Of a stretch of 38,396 nucleotides of DNA, positions 1-9,653 are shown piece by piece; the first letter of the stretch is position 1; each line of letters begins with the position of its first letter. A program made the position numbers and the translations under genes. Origin of the DNA: JADJQU01 sp035490315 (lineage in GTDB: Bacteria > Planctomycetota > UBA1135 > GCA-002686595); assembly GCA_035490315.1 (NCBI GenBank), contig DATHET010000350.1, positions 1 through 38,396 on the forward strand, written 5' to 3'. Below the pieces are notes generated by a model. That model was not told where the DNA came from and searched no databases. It was given only the letters and a program-made list of their open reading frames with translations.

Positions 1-378
1 CTGCCGGCCCTTGAAGACGCACACGACCTGCACCTTGTGGCCGTCGATCAGGAATTCCCTGCCCTGCTTGACGCGATACTCCAAGTCGTGCGGGTCGATC
101 ATCGGCCGCACGCGCAGCTCCTTGAGCTGCGAAACATGGTGCTTGTGGCCTTCGCGGTCCTTCTTGCGCTGCTCGTACTTGAACTTGCCGAAGTCCAGGA
201 TCCGGCACACCGGCGGCACGGCGGTCGGCGAGACTTCCACCAGGTCGAGACCGACTTCTTCCGCTCGTCGCCGGGCATCGTCGACATTGACGATTCCAAG
301 TTGCTCCCCCTTTTCGTCGATCAGGCGGACCTGGGGAATTCGGATCTGGCGATTGACTCGGAATTGGCGTGCAGTCAC
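1..378 (-). CDS. infC: Translation initiation factor IF-3, N-terminal part (cut by window edge)
   Basis: IF-3 binds the 30S subunit, keeps it apart from 50S and checks initiator tRNA pairing. Reading the minus strand gives 126 codons with the family N-domain (VNRQIRIPQVRLIDEKGEQL, then DLVEVSPTAVPPVCRILDFG), the basic linker (KFKYEQRKKDREGHKHH) and the start of the C-domain (KELRVRPMIDPHDLEYRV). About 50 C-terminal residues lie beyond base 1. I chose the GTG at 378 because it puts the start just before the conserved VNRQIR. No clear ribosome binding site precedes it, and the frame stays open upstream, including an ATC codon at 451-453. infC often uses a rare start codon (AUU in E. coli) for autoregulation, so the true start is uncertain. 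It lies 190 bases downstream of aspS in the same direction. Confidence 0.93.
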   Translation of the reverse strand, partial: MTARQFRVNRQIRIPQVRLIDEKGEQLGIVNVDDARRRAEEVGLDLVEVSPTAVPPVCRILDFGKFKYEQRKKDREGHKHHVSQLKELRVRPMIDPHDLEYRVKQGREFLIDGHKVQVVCVFKGRQ

Positions 379-506
379 TTGGTTCTTGGGTCGGCGGAGT
401 TCGTCGAGTGCGGTGGGTAGATGAGGACGGTCGAAAGCTGGCGGGTCGAAGATAGATCGGACTGGCGGGCTTCGCTAGTCGAGTCAGTCTGGCACGAGCG
501 AGCGAT

Positions 507-520
507 CTGAGCGCGCTCAG
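507..520. other. 14-bp perfect palindrome in the aspS-infC gap
   Basis: CTGAGCGCGCTCAG is its own reverse complement. It sits between the aspS stop and the infC start and could be a small regulatory hairpin or protein site acting on infC. Function unknown; such palindromes also occur by chance in GC-rich DNA. Confidence 0.3.
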
Positions 521-540
521 GTCCGACAATCCTGCGTGAA

Positions 541-567
541 CGCGCCCCCAGACGACTCTGGACGCGC
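541..567 (-). terminator. Possible hairpin terminator after aspS
   Basis: Directly behind the aspS stop codon the sequence can fold with arms CCAGA/TCTGG around a 4-base loop, flanked by GCGC/GCGC complementarity. There is no T-tract, so it may only weaken read-through into infC rather than end transcription. Confidence 0.35.
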
Positions 568-568
568 C

Positions 569-2353
569 TCAGCCGGAGGGCAGGATCTTCACGTGGACCT
601 CGGCCAGCTGCTCGGGCGCGACGGCCGAGGGCGCCTGGCACATCAGGTCGCTCGCGGAGGCGGTCTTCGGGAAGGCGACGACCTCGCGGATGTTGTCCAT
701 GCCCAGCGAAAGGGCCACGGTGCGGTCGAGCCCGAGGGCAAAACCCGCGTGAGGCGGCGCCCCGGAGGCCAGGGCCTCGACGAAGAAGCCGAACTTGCGT
801 TGACGCTCTTCCGGGCCGATCCCGAGGATCTGGAACACCTTTTCCTGCACGTCCGGGCGGTGGATCCGCACCGAGCCCGAGCCCAGCTCCCAGCCGTTGT
901 AGACCAGATCATAGGAGCGCGAGGCCAGGGAACCTGGGTCCGCGCCCTCGCCACCGAGGGTCCAGTCCTCGGGCGCGGTGAACGGGTGGTGCGCCGAGAA
1001 CCAGCGGCCGGCGTCGGCGTCGTATTCGAAGAGCGGGAAGTGCGTGACCCAGGCGAAGGCCTGCAGCTGCTTGTCGGCGAGCTGGAAACGCTTGCCGAGC
1101 TGATTGCGCAGCTCTCCGAGGACCTTGCGCACCTGGCTCGCGGCGCCGGCGGCGAACAAGCAGGTGTCGCCGTCCTTCGCGCCCAGGAGCTTCATCAGTG
1201 TTTCTGCCGATGCGGGATCGGTCACGAATCTCGCCAGCGATCCCGACGAGCCTTCGCGCGCGGCCTTCCAGTAAGCGAGTCCCTGGGCGCCGAGGCCCTT
1301 GGCGATCTCCTCGAGGCCGCCGATGTCCTTGCGCGACAGGGCGTGGGCGGCGGGCAGGGCGATGCCCATCACGCGTCCGCCGGAAGCGAGGGCACCGGTG
1401 AACACGCCGAAAGTCGACGCCTTCGCCCACTCGGCGACGTCCTTGAGCTCGAGCGCGAAACGCATGTCCGGCTTGTCGACGCCGAAGCGCTCCATCGCGT
1501 CTTCCCAGCGCAGGCGCGGGAAGGGCAGGGAGAGCTCCATGCCCATCGCGTCGCGCCAGGTGTCCGCCATCACGCGTTCCCACACCGCGAACACGTCCTC
1601 CTCCTCGACGAAGGACATCTCCATGTCGAGCTGGGTGAACTCTGGCTGGCGGTCGGCGCGCAGGTCCTCGTCACGGAAGCAGCGCGCGACCTGGAAGTAC
1701 TTGTCGAGGCCAGCGACCATCAGGATCTGCTTGAAGATCTGCGGCGATTGCGGGAGGGCGTAGAACTCGCCGGGGTGCACGCGGCTCGGCACCAGGTAGT
1801 CGCGCGCGCCCTCGGGCGTGGCCTTGGTCAGGATCGGAGTCTCGACCTCGAGGAAACCCTGGGCTTCGAAGGCGCGGCGCATGGCGCTGATCAGGCGCGC
1901 GCGGTGCATGAGGTTGCGCTGCATGATCGGCCGGCGCAGGTCGATGTAGCGGTAGGTCAGCCGGTTCTCGATCGAGACTTCCTCGTCGGCGTCGACCAGG
2001 AAAGGCGGCGTGCGCGAGGGCGAGAGGACTTCGACGTGGGTGGCGACCAGCTCGATCTCGCCGGTGTCGCGCTCCTTGTTGACGTTCGAGTCGGCGCGCT
2101 TGGAGACTTCACCGCGCACCGAGAGCACGTATTCCGAGCCGATCTTCAGGTTCGACGTGAGCTTCTCGTCGAGCACGACCTGGGTGATCCCGTAGCGATC
2201 GCGCAGGTCGAGGAAATAGATGCCGCCGTGGTTGCGTCGAGCCTGGACCCAGCCGTTGAGCGTGGCGGTCGCGCCGACGTGGGCCGCGCGCAACTCGCCG
2301 CAGGTGTGCGTGCGACGCCAGCTCGCCCCCGCCGTTCGGACCGGCTCGGCCAT
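569..2353 (-). CDS. aspS: Aspartyl-tRNA synthetase
   Basis: Class II aminoacyl-tRNA synthetase that charges tRNA-Asp in the cytoplasm. The 594 residues match the bacterial-type length. In order: N-terminal OB-fold anticodon domain (GWVQARRNHGGIYFLDLRDR, residues about 34-53); motif 1 region (ENRLTYRYIDLRR); motif 2 (FRDEDLRADRQPEFTQLDME); the bacterial GAD insertion in the middle; motif 3 (GFALGLDRTVALSLGMDNIR) near the C-terminus. The position after GLDR is Thr, where Leu or Ile is more usual. Its ATG overlaps the atpC stop as TAATG, so it is the translationally coupled distal part of the ATP synthase operon. Whether it also charges tRNA-Asn cannot be told from this window. Confidence 0.97.
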   Translation of the reverse strand: MAEPVRTAGASWRRTHTCGELRAAHVGATATLNGWVQARRNHGGIYFLDLRDRYGITQVVLDEKLTSNLKIGSEYVLSVRGEVSKRADSNVNKERDTGEIELVATHVEVLSPSRTPPFLVDADEEVSIENRLTYRYIDLRRPIMQRNLMHRARLISAMRRAFEAQGFLEVETPILTKATPEGARDYLVPSRVHPGEFYALPQSPQIFKQILMVAGLDKYFQVARCFRDEDLRADRQPEFTQLDMEMSFVEEEDVFAVWERVMADTWRDAMGMELSLPFPRLRWEDAMERFGVDKPDMRFALELKDVAEWAKASTFGVFTGALASGGRVMGIALPAAHALSRKDIGGLEEIAKGLGAQGLAYWKAAREGSSGSLARFVTDPASAETLMKLLGAKDGDTCLFAAGAASQVRKVLGELRNQLGKRFQLADKQLQAFAWVTHFPLFEYDADAGRWFSAHHPFTAPEDWTLGGEGADPGSLASRSYDLVYNGWELGSGSVRIHRPDVQEKVFQILGIGPEERQRKFGFFVEALASGAPPHAGFALGLDRTVALSLGMDNIREVVAFPKTASASDLMCQAPSAVAPEQLAEVHVKILPSG

Positions 2354-2799
2354 TACGTGCGCACGCGCTCGCGGCCGCCCGAGGAGGAATGCACGGCCAG
2401 GCGCATGATCGCGCGGCGCAGCGCGGCCTCGGCGCGGGCCAGGTCGAGCACCTCGCCTTCGGACATGGGCTGGTCCTTGCGCTCGAGACGCTCGCGCGCG
2501 CGCTTCTCGGCTTCCTTGGCGCGGGCCTCGTCGATGTCTTCGGGCAGCTCGCCGGCTTCACAGACCACGCGCACCGTGTTCGAGCGCACTTCGGCGAAGC
2601 CCTCGGACACGAACAGCGACTTGCGCACGCCGTGCTCGACGTAGAACAGCTGGCCGATCGCGATCGCGGCCACCATCGGAGCATGGCGCGGCAGGATTCC
2701 CAGCGCGCCGTCGACTCCGGGCAGGCGTACGCTCTCGACGCGCACGTCGAGGGCGATGCGGTCGGGCGTGATGACCCTGAGTGTGAGCTCGCCGGCCAT
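2353..2799 (-). CDS. atpC: F1Fo ATP synthase subunit epsilon
   Basis: Epsilon is part of the central rotor stalk and restrains ATP hydrolysis. The 148-residue protein has the N-terminal beta-sandwich (TPDRIALDVRVESVRLPGVD, then GALGILPRHAPMVAAI) followed by a two-helix C-terminal region rich in Glu, Arg and Ala (about residues 88-138). The Arg-rich end (SSSGGRERVRT) runs slightly past the usual family end. It starts three bases after the atpD stop and shares one base with the aspS start (TAATG). Confidence 0.95.
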   Translation of the reverse strand: MAGELTLRVITPDRIALDVRVESVRLPGVDGALGILPRHAPMVAAIAIGQLFYVEHGVRKSLFVSEGFAEVRSNTVRVVCEAGELPEDIDEARAKEAEKRARERLERKDQPMSEGEVLDLARAEAALRRAIMRLAVHSSSGGRERVRT

Positions 2800-2802
2800 G
2801 CT

Positions 2803-4245
2803 TTAGCCCTGCAGCGTCTTGGCGCGCGCGACCGCGGCCTCGATGTTGCCGACCATGTAGAAGGCCTGCTCGGGCAGATTGTCGTGCTTGCCCTCGACGA
2901 TTTCCTTGAAGCCGCGCACCGTGTCCTCGCGCGAGACGAAGACGCCGGGCGTGCCGGTGAACTGCTCGGCGACGAAGAAGGGCTGGGAAAGGAAGCGCTG
3001 GATGCGGCGAGCGCGGGCCACGGCGCGCTTGTCCTCGTCGGAAAGTTCCTCGATCCCGAGGATCGCGATGATGTCCTTCAAGTCGTTGTAGCGCTGCAGG
3101 ATCTGCTGCACGGCGCGCGCGACCTGGTAGTGCTCCTCGCCGACGACCTGCGGGTCGAGCATGCGCGAAGTCGACTTCAACGGATCGACGGCGGGGAAGA
3201 TGCCGAGCTCGGCGATTTTCCGCTCGAGGATGATCGTCGAGTCGAGGTGGGCGAAAGTCGCGACGGGCGCGGGGTCGGTGATGTCGTCGGCGGGCACGTA
3301 CACCGCCTGCATCGAGGTCACCGAGCCGTCGGAAGTCGAGGTGATGCGCTCCTGCAGAGCGCCCATCTCGCTGGCCATGGTCGGCTGGTAACCGACCGCG
3401 GAAGGCATGCGGCCGAGCAGAGCCGAGACTTCCGAGCCGGCCTGCACGAAACGGAAGATGTTGTCGACGAACAGCAGCACGTCCTGGTTCTTCACCTCGC
3501 GGAAATACTCCGCCATGGTCAGACCGGAGAGGGCGACGCGCAGGCGCGAGCCCGGGGGCTCGTTCATCTGGCCGAAGACGAGCACGGCGTTGTCGATCAC
3601 GCGCGCCTGCTTGCCGTCCGGGGTCTTGTACGTGGCCTCGGTCATCTCGAGCCACAGGTCGTTGCCCTCGCGCGTGCGCTCGCCCACGCCGCAGAACACG
3701 GAGAAGCCGCCCTTCTCGACCGCGGTGATGCGGATCAGCTCCTGGATCAGCACGGTCTTGCCGACGCCCGCGCCACCGAACAGGCCGATCTTTCCGCCCT
3801 TGGCGAAGGGACACAGCAAGTCGACGACCTTGAGACCGGTCTCGAAGACTTCCGAGATCGCCTTCTGCTTGTCGAAGGGCGGAGCCGGCCGGTGGATCGG
3901 CCAGAACTCGGTCGCCTTGAAGGCACCCGCGGACTGCTGGTCGAGCGCGATGCCCATCAGGTTGAAGATCCGACCCTTGGTCACTTCCCCCACCGGCACC
4001 TTGATCGGTCCGCCGGTGTCGACCGCGTTCATGCCGCGGCGGCATCCGTCGGTGGTCGACATCGCGATGCAGCGCGCGACGTCGTTGCCCAGGTGTTGCG
4101 CAACTTCGAGGGTCAGGTCGATGTCCCGCGCGGGGTCCTTGACCTGCACGGCGGAGTAGATCGCGGGCAATTTCCCGGCGGGAAAACGCACGTCGACCAC
4201 GGGGCCGAAAATCTGGGCGACGGATCCGGTGTTGGCGTTGCTCAT
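2803..4245 (-). CDS. atpD: F1Fo ATP synthase subunit beta (catalytic)
   Basis: Catalytic subunit of the F1 head, alternating with alpha. The 480 residues contain the N-terminal barrel (VAQIFGPVVDVRFP), the P-loop GGAGVGKT at 157-164, GERTREGNDLW with the catalytic Glu/Arg region, the Walker B strand VLLFVDNIFRF, and a C-terminal helical domain ending near IEAAVARAKTLQG. Length and motifs are those of an active beta subunit. The segment between the barrel and the P-loop (LDQQSAGAFKATEFWPIHRP) differs from the proteobacterial pattern but keeps the IHRPAP core. It sits between atpG and atpC in canonical order. Confidence 0.98.
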   Translation of the reverse strand: MSNANTGSVAQIFGPVVDVRFPAGKLPAIYSAVQVKDPARDIDLTLEVAQHLGNDVARCIAMSTTDGCRRGMNAVDTGGPIKVPVGEVTKGRIFNLMGIALDQQSAGAFKATEFWPIHRPAPPFDKQKAISEVFETGLKVVDLLCPFAKGGKIGLFGGAGVGKTVLIQELIRITAVEKGGFSVFCGVGERTREGNDLWLEMTEATYKTPDGKQARVIDNAVLVFGQMNEPPGSRLRVALSGLTMAEYFREVKNQDVLLFVDNIFRFVQAGSEVSALLGRMPSAVGYQPTMASEMGALQERITSTSDGSVTSMQAVYVPADDITDPAPVATFAHLDSTIILERKIAELGIFPAVDPLKSTSRMLDPQVVGEEHYQVARAVQQILQRYNDLKDIIAILGIEELSDEDKRAVARARRIQRFLSQPFFVAEQFTGTPGVFVSREDTVRGFKEIVEGKHDNLPEQAFYMVGNIEAAVARAKTLQG

Positions 4246-4268
4246 GAGAAGTCTTCTTGGCGCTCCGA

Positions 4269-5135
4269 TTAACGCAGGGCCTCGGCGGCTCCGACGATGT
4301 CGAGCAGATCTTTGGTGATGCCTTCTTGGCGCTTGCGGTTGTAGATGCCCTTGAGCTCCGACTGCATCGTGCTCGCGGCATCGGTCGCATTCTTCATCGA
4401 CATGCGACGGCTGGCGTATTCCGAGGTGATCGATTCGAGCAGCGCGTTGTAGATGCGCGTCTCGAGGTAGCGCGGGACGAGTCGTTCGAGCAGGGTGTTC
4501 ACGTCCGGCTCGAGGATCACGTTGGCCGCGCTCTTGTCCGCGCTCGCGGCGCTCTTCTGCACGGGCAGGATGGTCGTGAACGTCGGAATGTACTTCGCCA
4601 TCGACTCGAAGGCGGAGTGCAGCACGACGACTTCCTTGTACTCGCCGGAGAGGAAAGCGTCGCTCAGGGCCTTGGCCGTGAACTTGGCCAGGCGGTAGTC
4701 GACTTTCTCCAGCGGAGGGTCGACGAAGAAGCGCTCGACCTTGAAGCCGCGCTTCAAGGCGTACTGATAGCCCTTGCGGCCGTAGACGAAGAAGCGCGCG
4801 TCGACGCCCTTGTTGGCCGCCATCCAGCGCTCCAGCGCCTGGAACACGTTCGAGTTGTACGCGCCGGCCAATCCGCGCTCGGAAGTCACCAGCAGCACGG
4901 CCACCGCAGCGCCGCGGCCTGCGCGGAAAGCTGCCTGGTCGGCGAGATCCGGGCCCATGGCCGTCGCGATGCGCGAGAGCAACTGCGCGATCTCATCCGC
5001 GTAAGGCCGCGAAGCGACCGCGCGATCCTGGAAGCGACGCAGCTTCGTCGTCGCGACCATTTCCATGGCGCGAGTGATCTGCTTGATGTTGCCTACGGAC
5101 TTGATCCGTACGCGGAGATCGCGAATCGATGCCAT
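4269..5135 (-). CDS. atpG: F1Fo ATP synthase subunit gamma
   Basis: Central shaft that turns inside the alpha/beta hexamer. The 288 residues start with the conserved helix MASIRDLRVRIKSVGNIKQI and TRAMEMVATTKLRR and end with the matching C-terminal helix (NATDAASTMQSELKGIYNRK, then RQEGITKDLLDIVGAAEALR). The middle Rossmann-like part carries VLLVTSERGLAGAYNSNVFQ. Two antiparallel terminal helices and this length are what the family needs. It lies 3 bases after atpA and 23 bases before atpD, so it is part of one transcript. Confidence 0.96.
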   Translation of the reverse strand: MASIRDLRVRIKSVGNIKQITRAMEMVATTKLRRFQDRAVASRPYADEIAQLLSRIATAMGPDLADQAAFRAGRGAAVAVLLVTSERGLAGAYNSNVFQALERWMAANKGVDARFFVYGRKGYQYALKRGFKVERFFVDPPLEKVDYRLAKFTAKALSDAFLSGEYKEVVVLHSAFESMAKYIPTFTTILPVQKSAASADKSAANVILEPDVNTLLERLVPRYLETRIYNALLESITSEYASRRMSMKNATDAASTMQSELKGIYNRKRQEGITKDLLDIVGAAEALR

Positions 5136-5138
5136 GGT

Positions 5139-6710
<1,572 letters not shown>

Positions 6711-6731
6711 GATGCGTTCCTAGTCCTTGAA

Positions 6732-7304
6732 TCAGGTCAGACGTGCGGAGTTGAGTTTGTTGCGCAGCTCTTCCAGGCGGCCTTGCGCGGAGACATCGAG
6801 CATGCGGTTGTCGACGATGATGCGCGCGCCGGCGATCAGCTCGGGCGCGATGCGAGCTTGGAGCGAGACTTCCTTCTTGAGCATCGCGCCGAGCGAGACC
6901 GCGAGCTCGGCGAGCTCGCCGGCGCCCATCGGTCGCGCGGATTCGACGCGGCCTTCGACGGCGCCGCGTTCCTGCAGCACGCAGCGTTTGAAGGCCGCGG
7001 GCAGCTCGCGCAAGAGATCGAGTCGGCGCTTGTCGGCGACCAGCCGCAGGAAATTCCCCGTGATCGGCGAGAATCCCGCCGCCAATCTTTCGATGCGCTC
7101 GCGCTTCTCTTTCGCCGCGACGCGCGCGTCGAAGACCCAAGCGGCATCCGCGGGACGCGCGAGCAGCTCCGCCAGAGCGGCGATGTCGCGCGCGACCGGA
7201 TCCAGCTGGCCCTTCTCGCGGGCCAGCTCGAACAGCGCCGTGGCGTAGCGCGTGGCCACCGGCCCCGCGCGAACCTCGGTCGTGGATGTGACGCTCTCGC
7301 TCAC
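6732..7304 (-). CDS. atpH: F1Fo ATP synthase subunit delta (OSCP)
   Basis: Part of the peripheral stalk that ties F1 to the b subunits. The 190 residues begin with the family N-terminal helical domain (ATRYATALFELAREKGQLDP) and include ITGNFLRLVADKRRLDLLRE in the middle and the C-terminal IAPELIAGARIIVDNRMLDV with SAQGRLEELRNKL, the usual delta ending. It starts 4 bases after the atpF stop. An N-terminal extension of about 15 residues before ATRYA looks unstructured. Confidence 0.93.
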   Translation of the reverse strand: MSESVTSTTEVRAGPVATRYATALFELAREKGQLDPVARDIAALAELLARPADAAWVFDARVAAKEKRERIERLAAGFSPITGNFLRLVADKRRLDLLRELPAAFKRCVLQERGAVEGRVESARPMGAGELAELAVSLGAMLKKEVSLQARIAPELIAGARIIVDNRMLDVSAQGRLEELRNKLNSARLT

Positions 7305-7308
7305 TCCA

Positions 7309-7866
7309 TCACCTCTTGGCGCCGCTCTTCATCTTCACCAGCATGTCGCCGACGATCCGGCGGTCGTCCTCGCTGCCGACGTTGCGGCCGAGCACGGCGC
7401 TCGCGGCGGACAAGGACAGCTCGACGACCTCGCCGCGGATCGCGGCCAGGGCCTTCTCGCGCTCGACCTGGATCTCGCGCTTGGCCTGCTCGAGCAGCTT
7501 GCCCGCTTCGGCGCGCGAAGTGGCTTCGACCTGCTTGCCGACCATTTCGGCGCGCGCGCGCGACTCGGCGACGATGCGCATCGATTCCGCGCGGGCCTCG
7601 GCCAGCTTCGCCTCGACCTCGACCTTCGCGCGCTCGGCGTCGGCCGAGGCCTTCTGCGCCGCGTCGATCGCGTTCTGTGCACGGGCATCGCGCTCGACGA
7701 GGGCCTTCGAGATCGGCCCCATGACGAACTTCCAGATCACCGGCAGGGAGATCAGGAAGATCAGCAGGGTCCAGATGAAGTTCCCGACGTGCTTGGTGTC
7801 GAGCGGATTGAATCCGCCGCCGTGCGGGTCCTCCAGCAGCGCCGGGAGCATCGCGATGATCGACAT
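7309..7866 (-). CDS. atpF: F1Fo ATP synthase subunit b
   Basis: Membrane-anchored peripheral stalk subunit. The 185 residues have a short N-terminal stretch, one membrane helix (FIWTLLIFLISLPVIWKFVM, about 29-48), then a long charged coiled coil rich in Ala, Glu, Arg and Lys through to the C-terminus (for example QKASADAERAKVEVEAKLAE). This is the usual b architecture; only one b-type gene is present, so a homodimer is expected. It begins 87 bases downstream of atpE, with a strong hairpin in that gap, and ends 4 bases before atpH. No good ribosome binding site is visible. Confidence 0.93.
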   Translation of the reverse strand: MSIIAMLPALLEDPHGGGFNPLDTKHVGNFIWTLLIFLISLPVIWKFVMGPISKALVERDARAQNAIDAAQKASADAERAKVEVEAKLAEARAESMRIVAESRARAEMVGKQVEATSRAEAGKLLEQAKREIQVEREKALAAIRGEVVELSLSAASAVLGRNVGSEDDRRIVGDMLVKMKSGAKR

Positions 7867-7892
7867 GGTTCTTGTGGGCTGTAGGTCGGTGA

Positions 7893-7940
7893 GCGGCCGC
7901 GCGCGCCTCGGGACGCCGTGCGTCCGAGGCCCGCAGCCGC
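7893..7940 (-). promoter_or_regulatory. Strong hairpin between atpE and atpF
   Basis: The gap can fold into a stem with arms GCCTCGGGACG and CGTCCGAGGC (one bulged base) around a short loop, extended by outer arms GCGGC/GCCGC. It follows the atpE stop by about 14 bases and has no T-run. A hairpin here could protect the 3' end of a processed atpBE mRNA or reduce read-through, helping c outnumber b. Role is inferred. Confidence 0.55.
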
Positions 7941-7953
7941 GACTAGGTCCTTC

Positions 7954-8211
7954 TCAGAGCACGATCAGGAGCGCGAGCACGACGCCGAACAGCGCCACGC
8001 CTTCGACGAAGGCCGCGAAGATGATCGAGCTGCCGCGGATGTCGCCCGAAGCTTCGGGATTGCGCGCGATGCCGTCGTTGGCCGCCGCGCCGATCTTGCC
8101 GATGCCGATGCCCGCGCCGACGGCTGCGAGTCCGGCGCCGATTCCGGCACCCAAGTCGCCGAGTCCGGTGCCGACGTCCGTTGCAGTCTGAAGCGCTTCG
8201 AAAATGGCCAT
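7954..8211 (-). CDS. atpE: F1Fo ATP synthase subunit c (proteolipid)
   Basis: Forms the rotating ring of Fo. The 85 residues are two membrane helices joined by the polar loop ARNPEA. The ion-carrying Glu lies in helix 2 in FVEGVALFGVVLALL. Compared with sodium-binding c subunits, the helix 1 position that holds Gln is Ile here (GIGIGKIG) and no Ser/Thr follows the Glu, so proton coupling is inferred. Helix 1 is very rich in Gly and Ala (GAGIGAGLAAVGAGIGIG), as needed for tight ring packing. A good ribosome binding site, AGGAG, lies 8 bases before the ATG. It stands 76 bases after atpB and 87 before atpF, the widest gaps in the operon. Confidence 0.96.
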   Translation of the reverse strand: MAIFEALQTATDVGTGLGDLGAGIGAGLAAVGAGIGIGKIGAAANDGIARNPEASGDIRGSSIIFAAFVEGVALFGVVLALLIVL

Positions 8212-8252
8212 GAAGTTCTCTCCTGGATGCGGCTCGAGGGCCGCCGAGCTCT

Positions 8253-8269
8253 GGGGGAAAAAAGAAAAG
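8253..8269 (-). promoter_or_regulatory. Pyrimidine tract in the atpE leader
   Basis: On the mRNA strand the atpB-atpE gap carries CTTTTCTTTTTTCCCCC, about 42-58 bases before the atpE ATG. U-rich stretches before atpE act as translation enhancers in E. coli. This one stands out in such GC-rich DNA, but its role here is inferred. Confidence 0.4.
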
Positions 8270-8287
8270 TGATGAATTCCCGAGCGC

Positions 8288-9223
8288 TCAGTGCTCGGGA
8301 TGGACGGAAGTCTGGACGAACAGGATCGAGAGCTGCGTGAAGATGAAAGCCTGCAGCAGCGCGACGAACGACTCGATCACCATCATGAACACGGCGAAGA
8401 TCAGCGCGACGGGCATCGTCGCCCATCCCACCGCCTGGCCGCGCGTCTGGCCGAAATACAGCATCAGGCCGAGGAACGAGAGCACGACCATGTGGCCGCC
8501 GTTCATGTTCGCGAACAAGCGGATGGTCAAGGCGAAGGGCTTGACGAACAGTCCGACGAACTCGACGAAGAACATCAAGGGCCACAGGAAGACCGGCACG
8601 TGCGGCACCAGGTTCTTCCAGAAGGCGATCGGTCCCTGCACGATCATGCCGCAGACCAGCATCGAGAACAGCGTGATCGAGGCCAGGGCCGCGGTCACCC
8701 ACACGCTCGCCGTCGCGGTCGCCGCGCCCGGGATCAGCCCGAGCACGTTCATGAACATGATGAAGAAGAACAGGGCCAGGAAGAACGGCAGGAACTTCTG
8801 GCCGCGCTCGCGCCCCATCGTCGCGTAGACCATTTCTTCGCGCACCCAGCTCGCGAAACCGGCGAGCAATCGCGTCAGCCAGTCGCCGCCGCCGTTCTTC
8901 AGGTGCGATGCGACCCCGGAGAATCCGACCAGGATGATCAGGATCGCCGCGAGCTGGAACAGCTGCAGGTTGGTGACCACCAGCTGCACGCCGTCCTTGG
9001 CGTGGTCCATGTCGAACAGATGCGGCAGCGGCACACCGAAGGACACGAGCGGGTGGTGCGGAGCCAGGGCATCGTGCGCACCGCTGACCAGGTCGGCCGG
9101 GATCAAGTGCATGTACAGCGCGGTGAACACGCCGCTGCCATGGCCTTCGTGCGGCACGACGCAGTTGAAGCAGATGACGATCGGCACGACGACGATCGCC
9201 AGGATCAGGATCCAACGCAGCAT
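8288..9223 (-). CDS. atpB: F1Fo ATP synthase subunit a
   Basis: Stator membrane subunit holding the proton half-channels. The open frame runs further upstream, but the ATG at 9223 begins a clean membrane protein (MLRWILILAIVVVPIVICFN) and has GGAGG 11 bases before it; the extension would cover atpI. From that start it is 311 residues, somewhat longer than many relatives because of the periplasmic segment after helix 1 (about residues 24-75). The essential Arg is in LTIRLFANMNGGHM, and the last helices (ESFVALLQAFIFTQL) match the family end. It follows atpI by two bases. Confidence 0.95.
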   Translation of the reverse strand: MLRWILILAIVVVPIVICFNCVVPHEGHGSGVFTALYMHLIPADLVSGAHDALAPHHPLVSFGVPLPHLFDMDHAKDGVQLVVTNLQLFQLAAILIILVGFSGVASHLKNGGGDWLTRLLAGFASWVREEMVYATMGRERGQKFLPFFLALFFFIMFMNVLGLIPGAATATASVWVTAALASITLFSMLVCGMIVQGPIAFWKNLVPHVPVFLWPLMFFVEFVGLFVKPFALTIRLFANMNGGHMVVLSFLGLMLYFGQTRGQAVGWATMPVALIFAVFMMVIESFVALLQAFIFTQLSILFVQTSVHPEH

Positions 9224-9225
9224 CT

Positions 9226-9642
9226 CTACGCAGTCCTCCGGTTGGTTCCGCGCGCCGCGGCCGTGGCGGCGCTGTGCGAAATGAGTCGGGACAGGTCCCA
9301 GGTCGACAGCGGCAGGACGAGCACGGCGGGCGCGCAGTAGGCGATCAGGAAGGCGCGCCAGCTGACGTTTTCCGCGAGCTCGGGCACGAAGCGCAGGATC
9401 AGCGTGAACAGCGCCGCGCTGACCAGCTTGATCGCGAATCCTTCCATCTGCGCGCGCCAGGCACGCTCGGGCTGAACGCGCAGCCAGTGCGCCTGCCAGG
9501 CGACCGCGATCCCGGCGAGGAAAGCGCCGAGCGCGTAGCCGAGCGCCATGCCCATGCCGACGTCTCCGCCGCGCTGCCACGCGAGCGCGGCAACGACCAA
9601 CAGACCGGCGGCAAGCCCGAGGCTGGTCCTGGGAAGGGTCAT
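9226..9642 (-). CDS. atpI: AtpI-like four-helix membrane protein of the ATP synthase operon
   Basis: Small membrane protein upstream of atpB. From the ATG at 9642 it has 138 residues with four hydrophobic segments: about 8-23, 30-51, 71-92 and 101-122. AtpI proteins have this size, topology and gene position and help assemble the c ring; some work with AtpZ in magnesium or calcium transport. The identification comes mainly from position and topology, since the sequence family is weakly conserved. The open frame extends another hundred codons upstream, but that extension is Arg/Pro-rich and overlaps atpZ. Its stop is two bases before the atpB start. Confidence 0.75.
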   Translation of the reverse strand: MTLPRTSLGLAAGLLVVAALAWQRGGDVGMGMALGYALGAFLAGIAVAWQAHWLRVQPERAWRAQMEGFAIKLVSAALFTLILRFVPELAENVSWRAFLIAYCAPAVLVLPLSTWDLSRLISHSAATAAARGTNRRTA

Positions 9643-9653
9643 GGGGAGTGTGT

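Noticed and set aside
536..2644. 702-codon open frame opposite aspS
   Set aside because: AspS on the other strand has all class II motifs; the antisense translation has none.
8288..9580. Longer atpB of 430 residues
   Set aside because: The extra N-terminus is an Arg/Ala-rich out-of-frame reading of atpI; the ATG at 9223 has a ribosome site and the normal first membrane helix.
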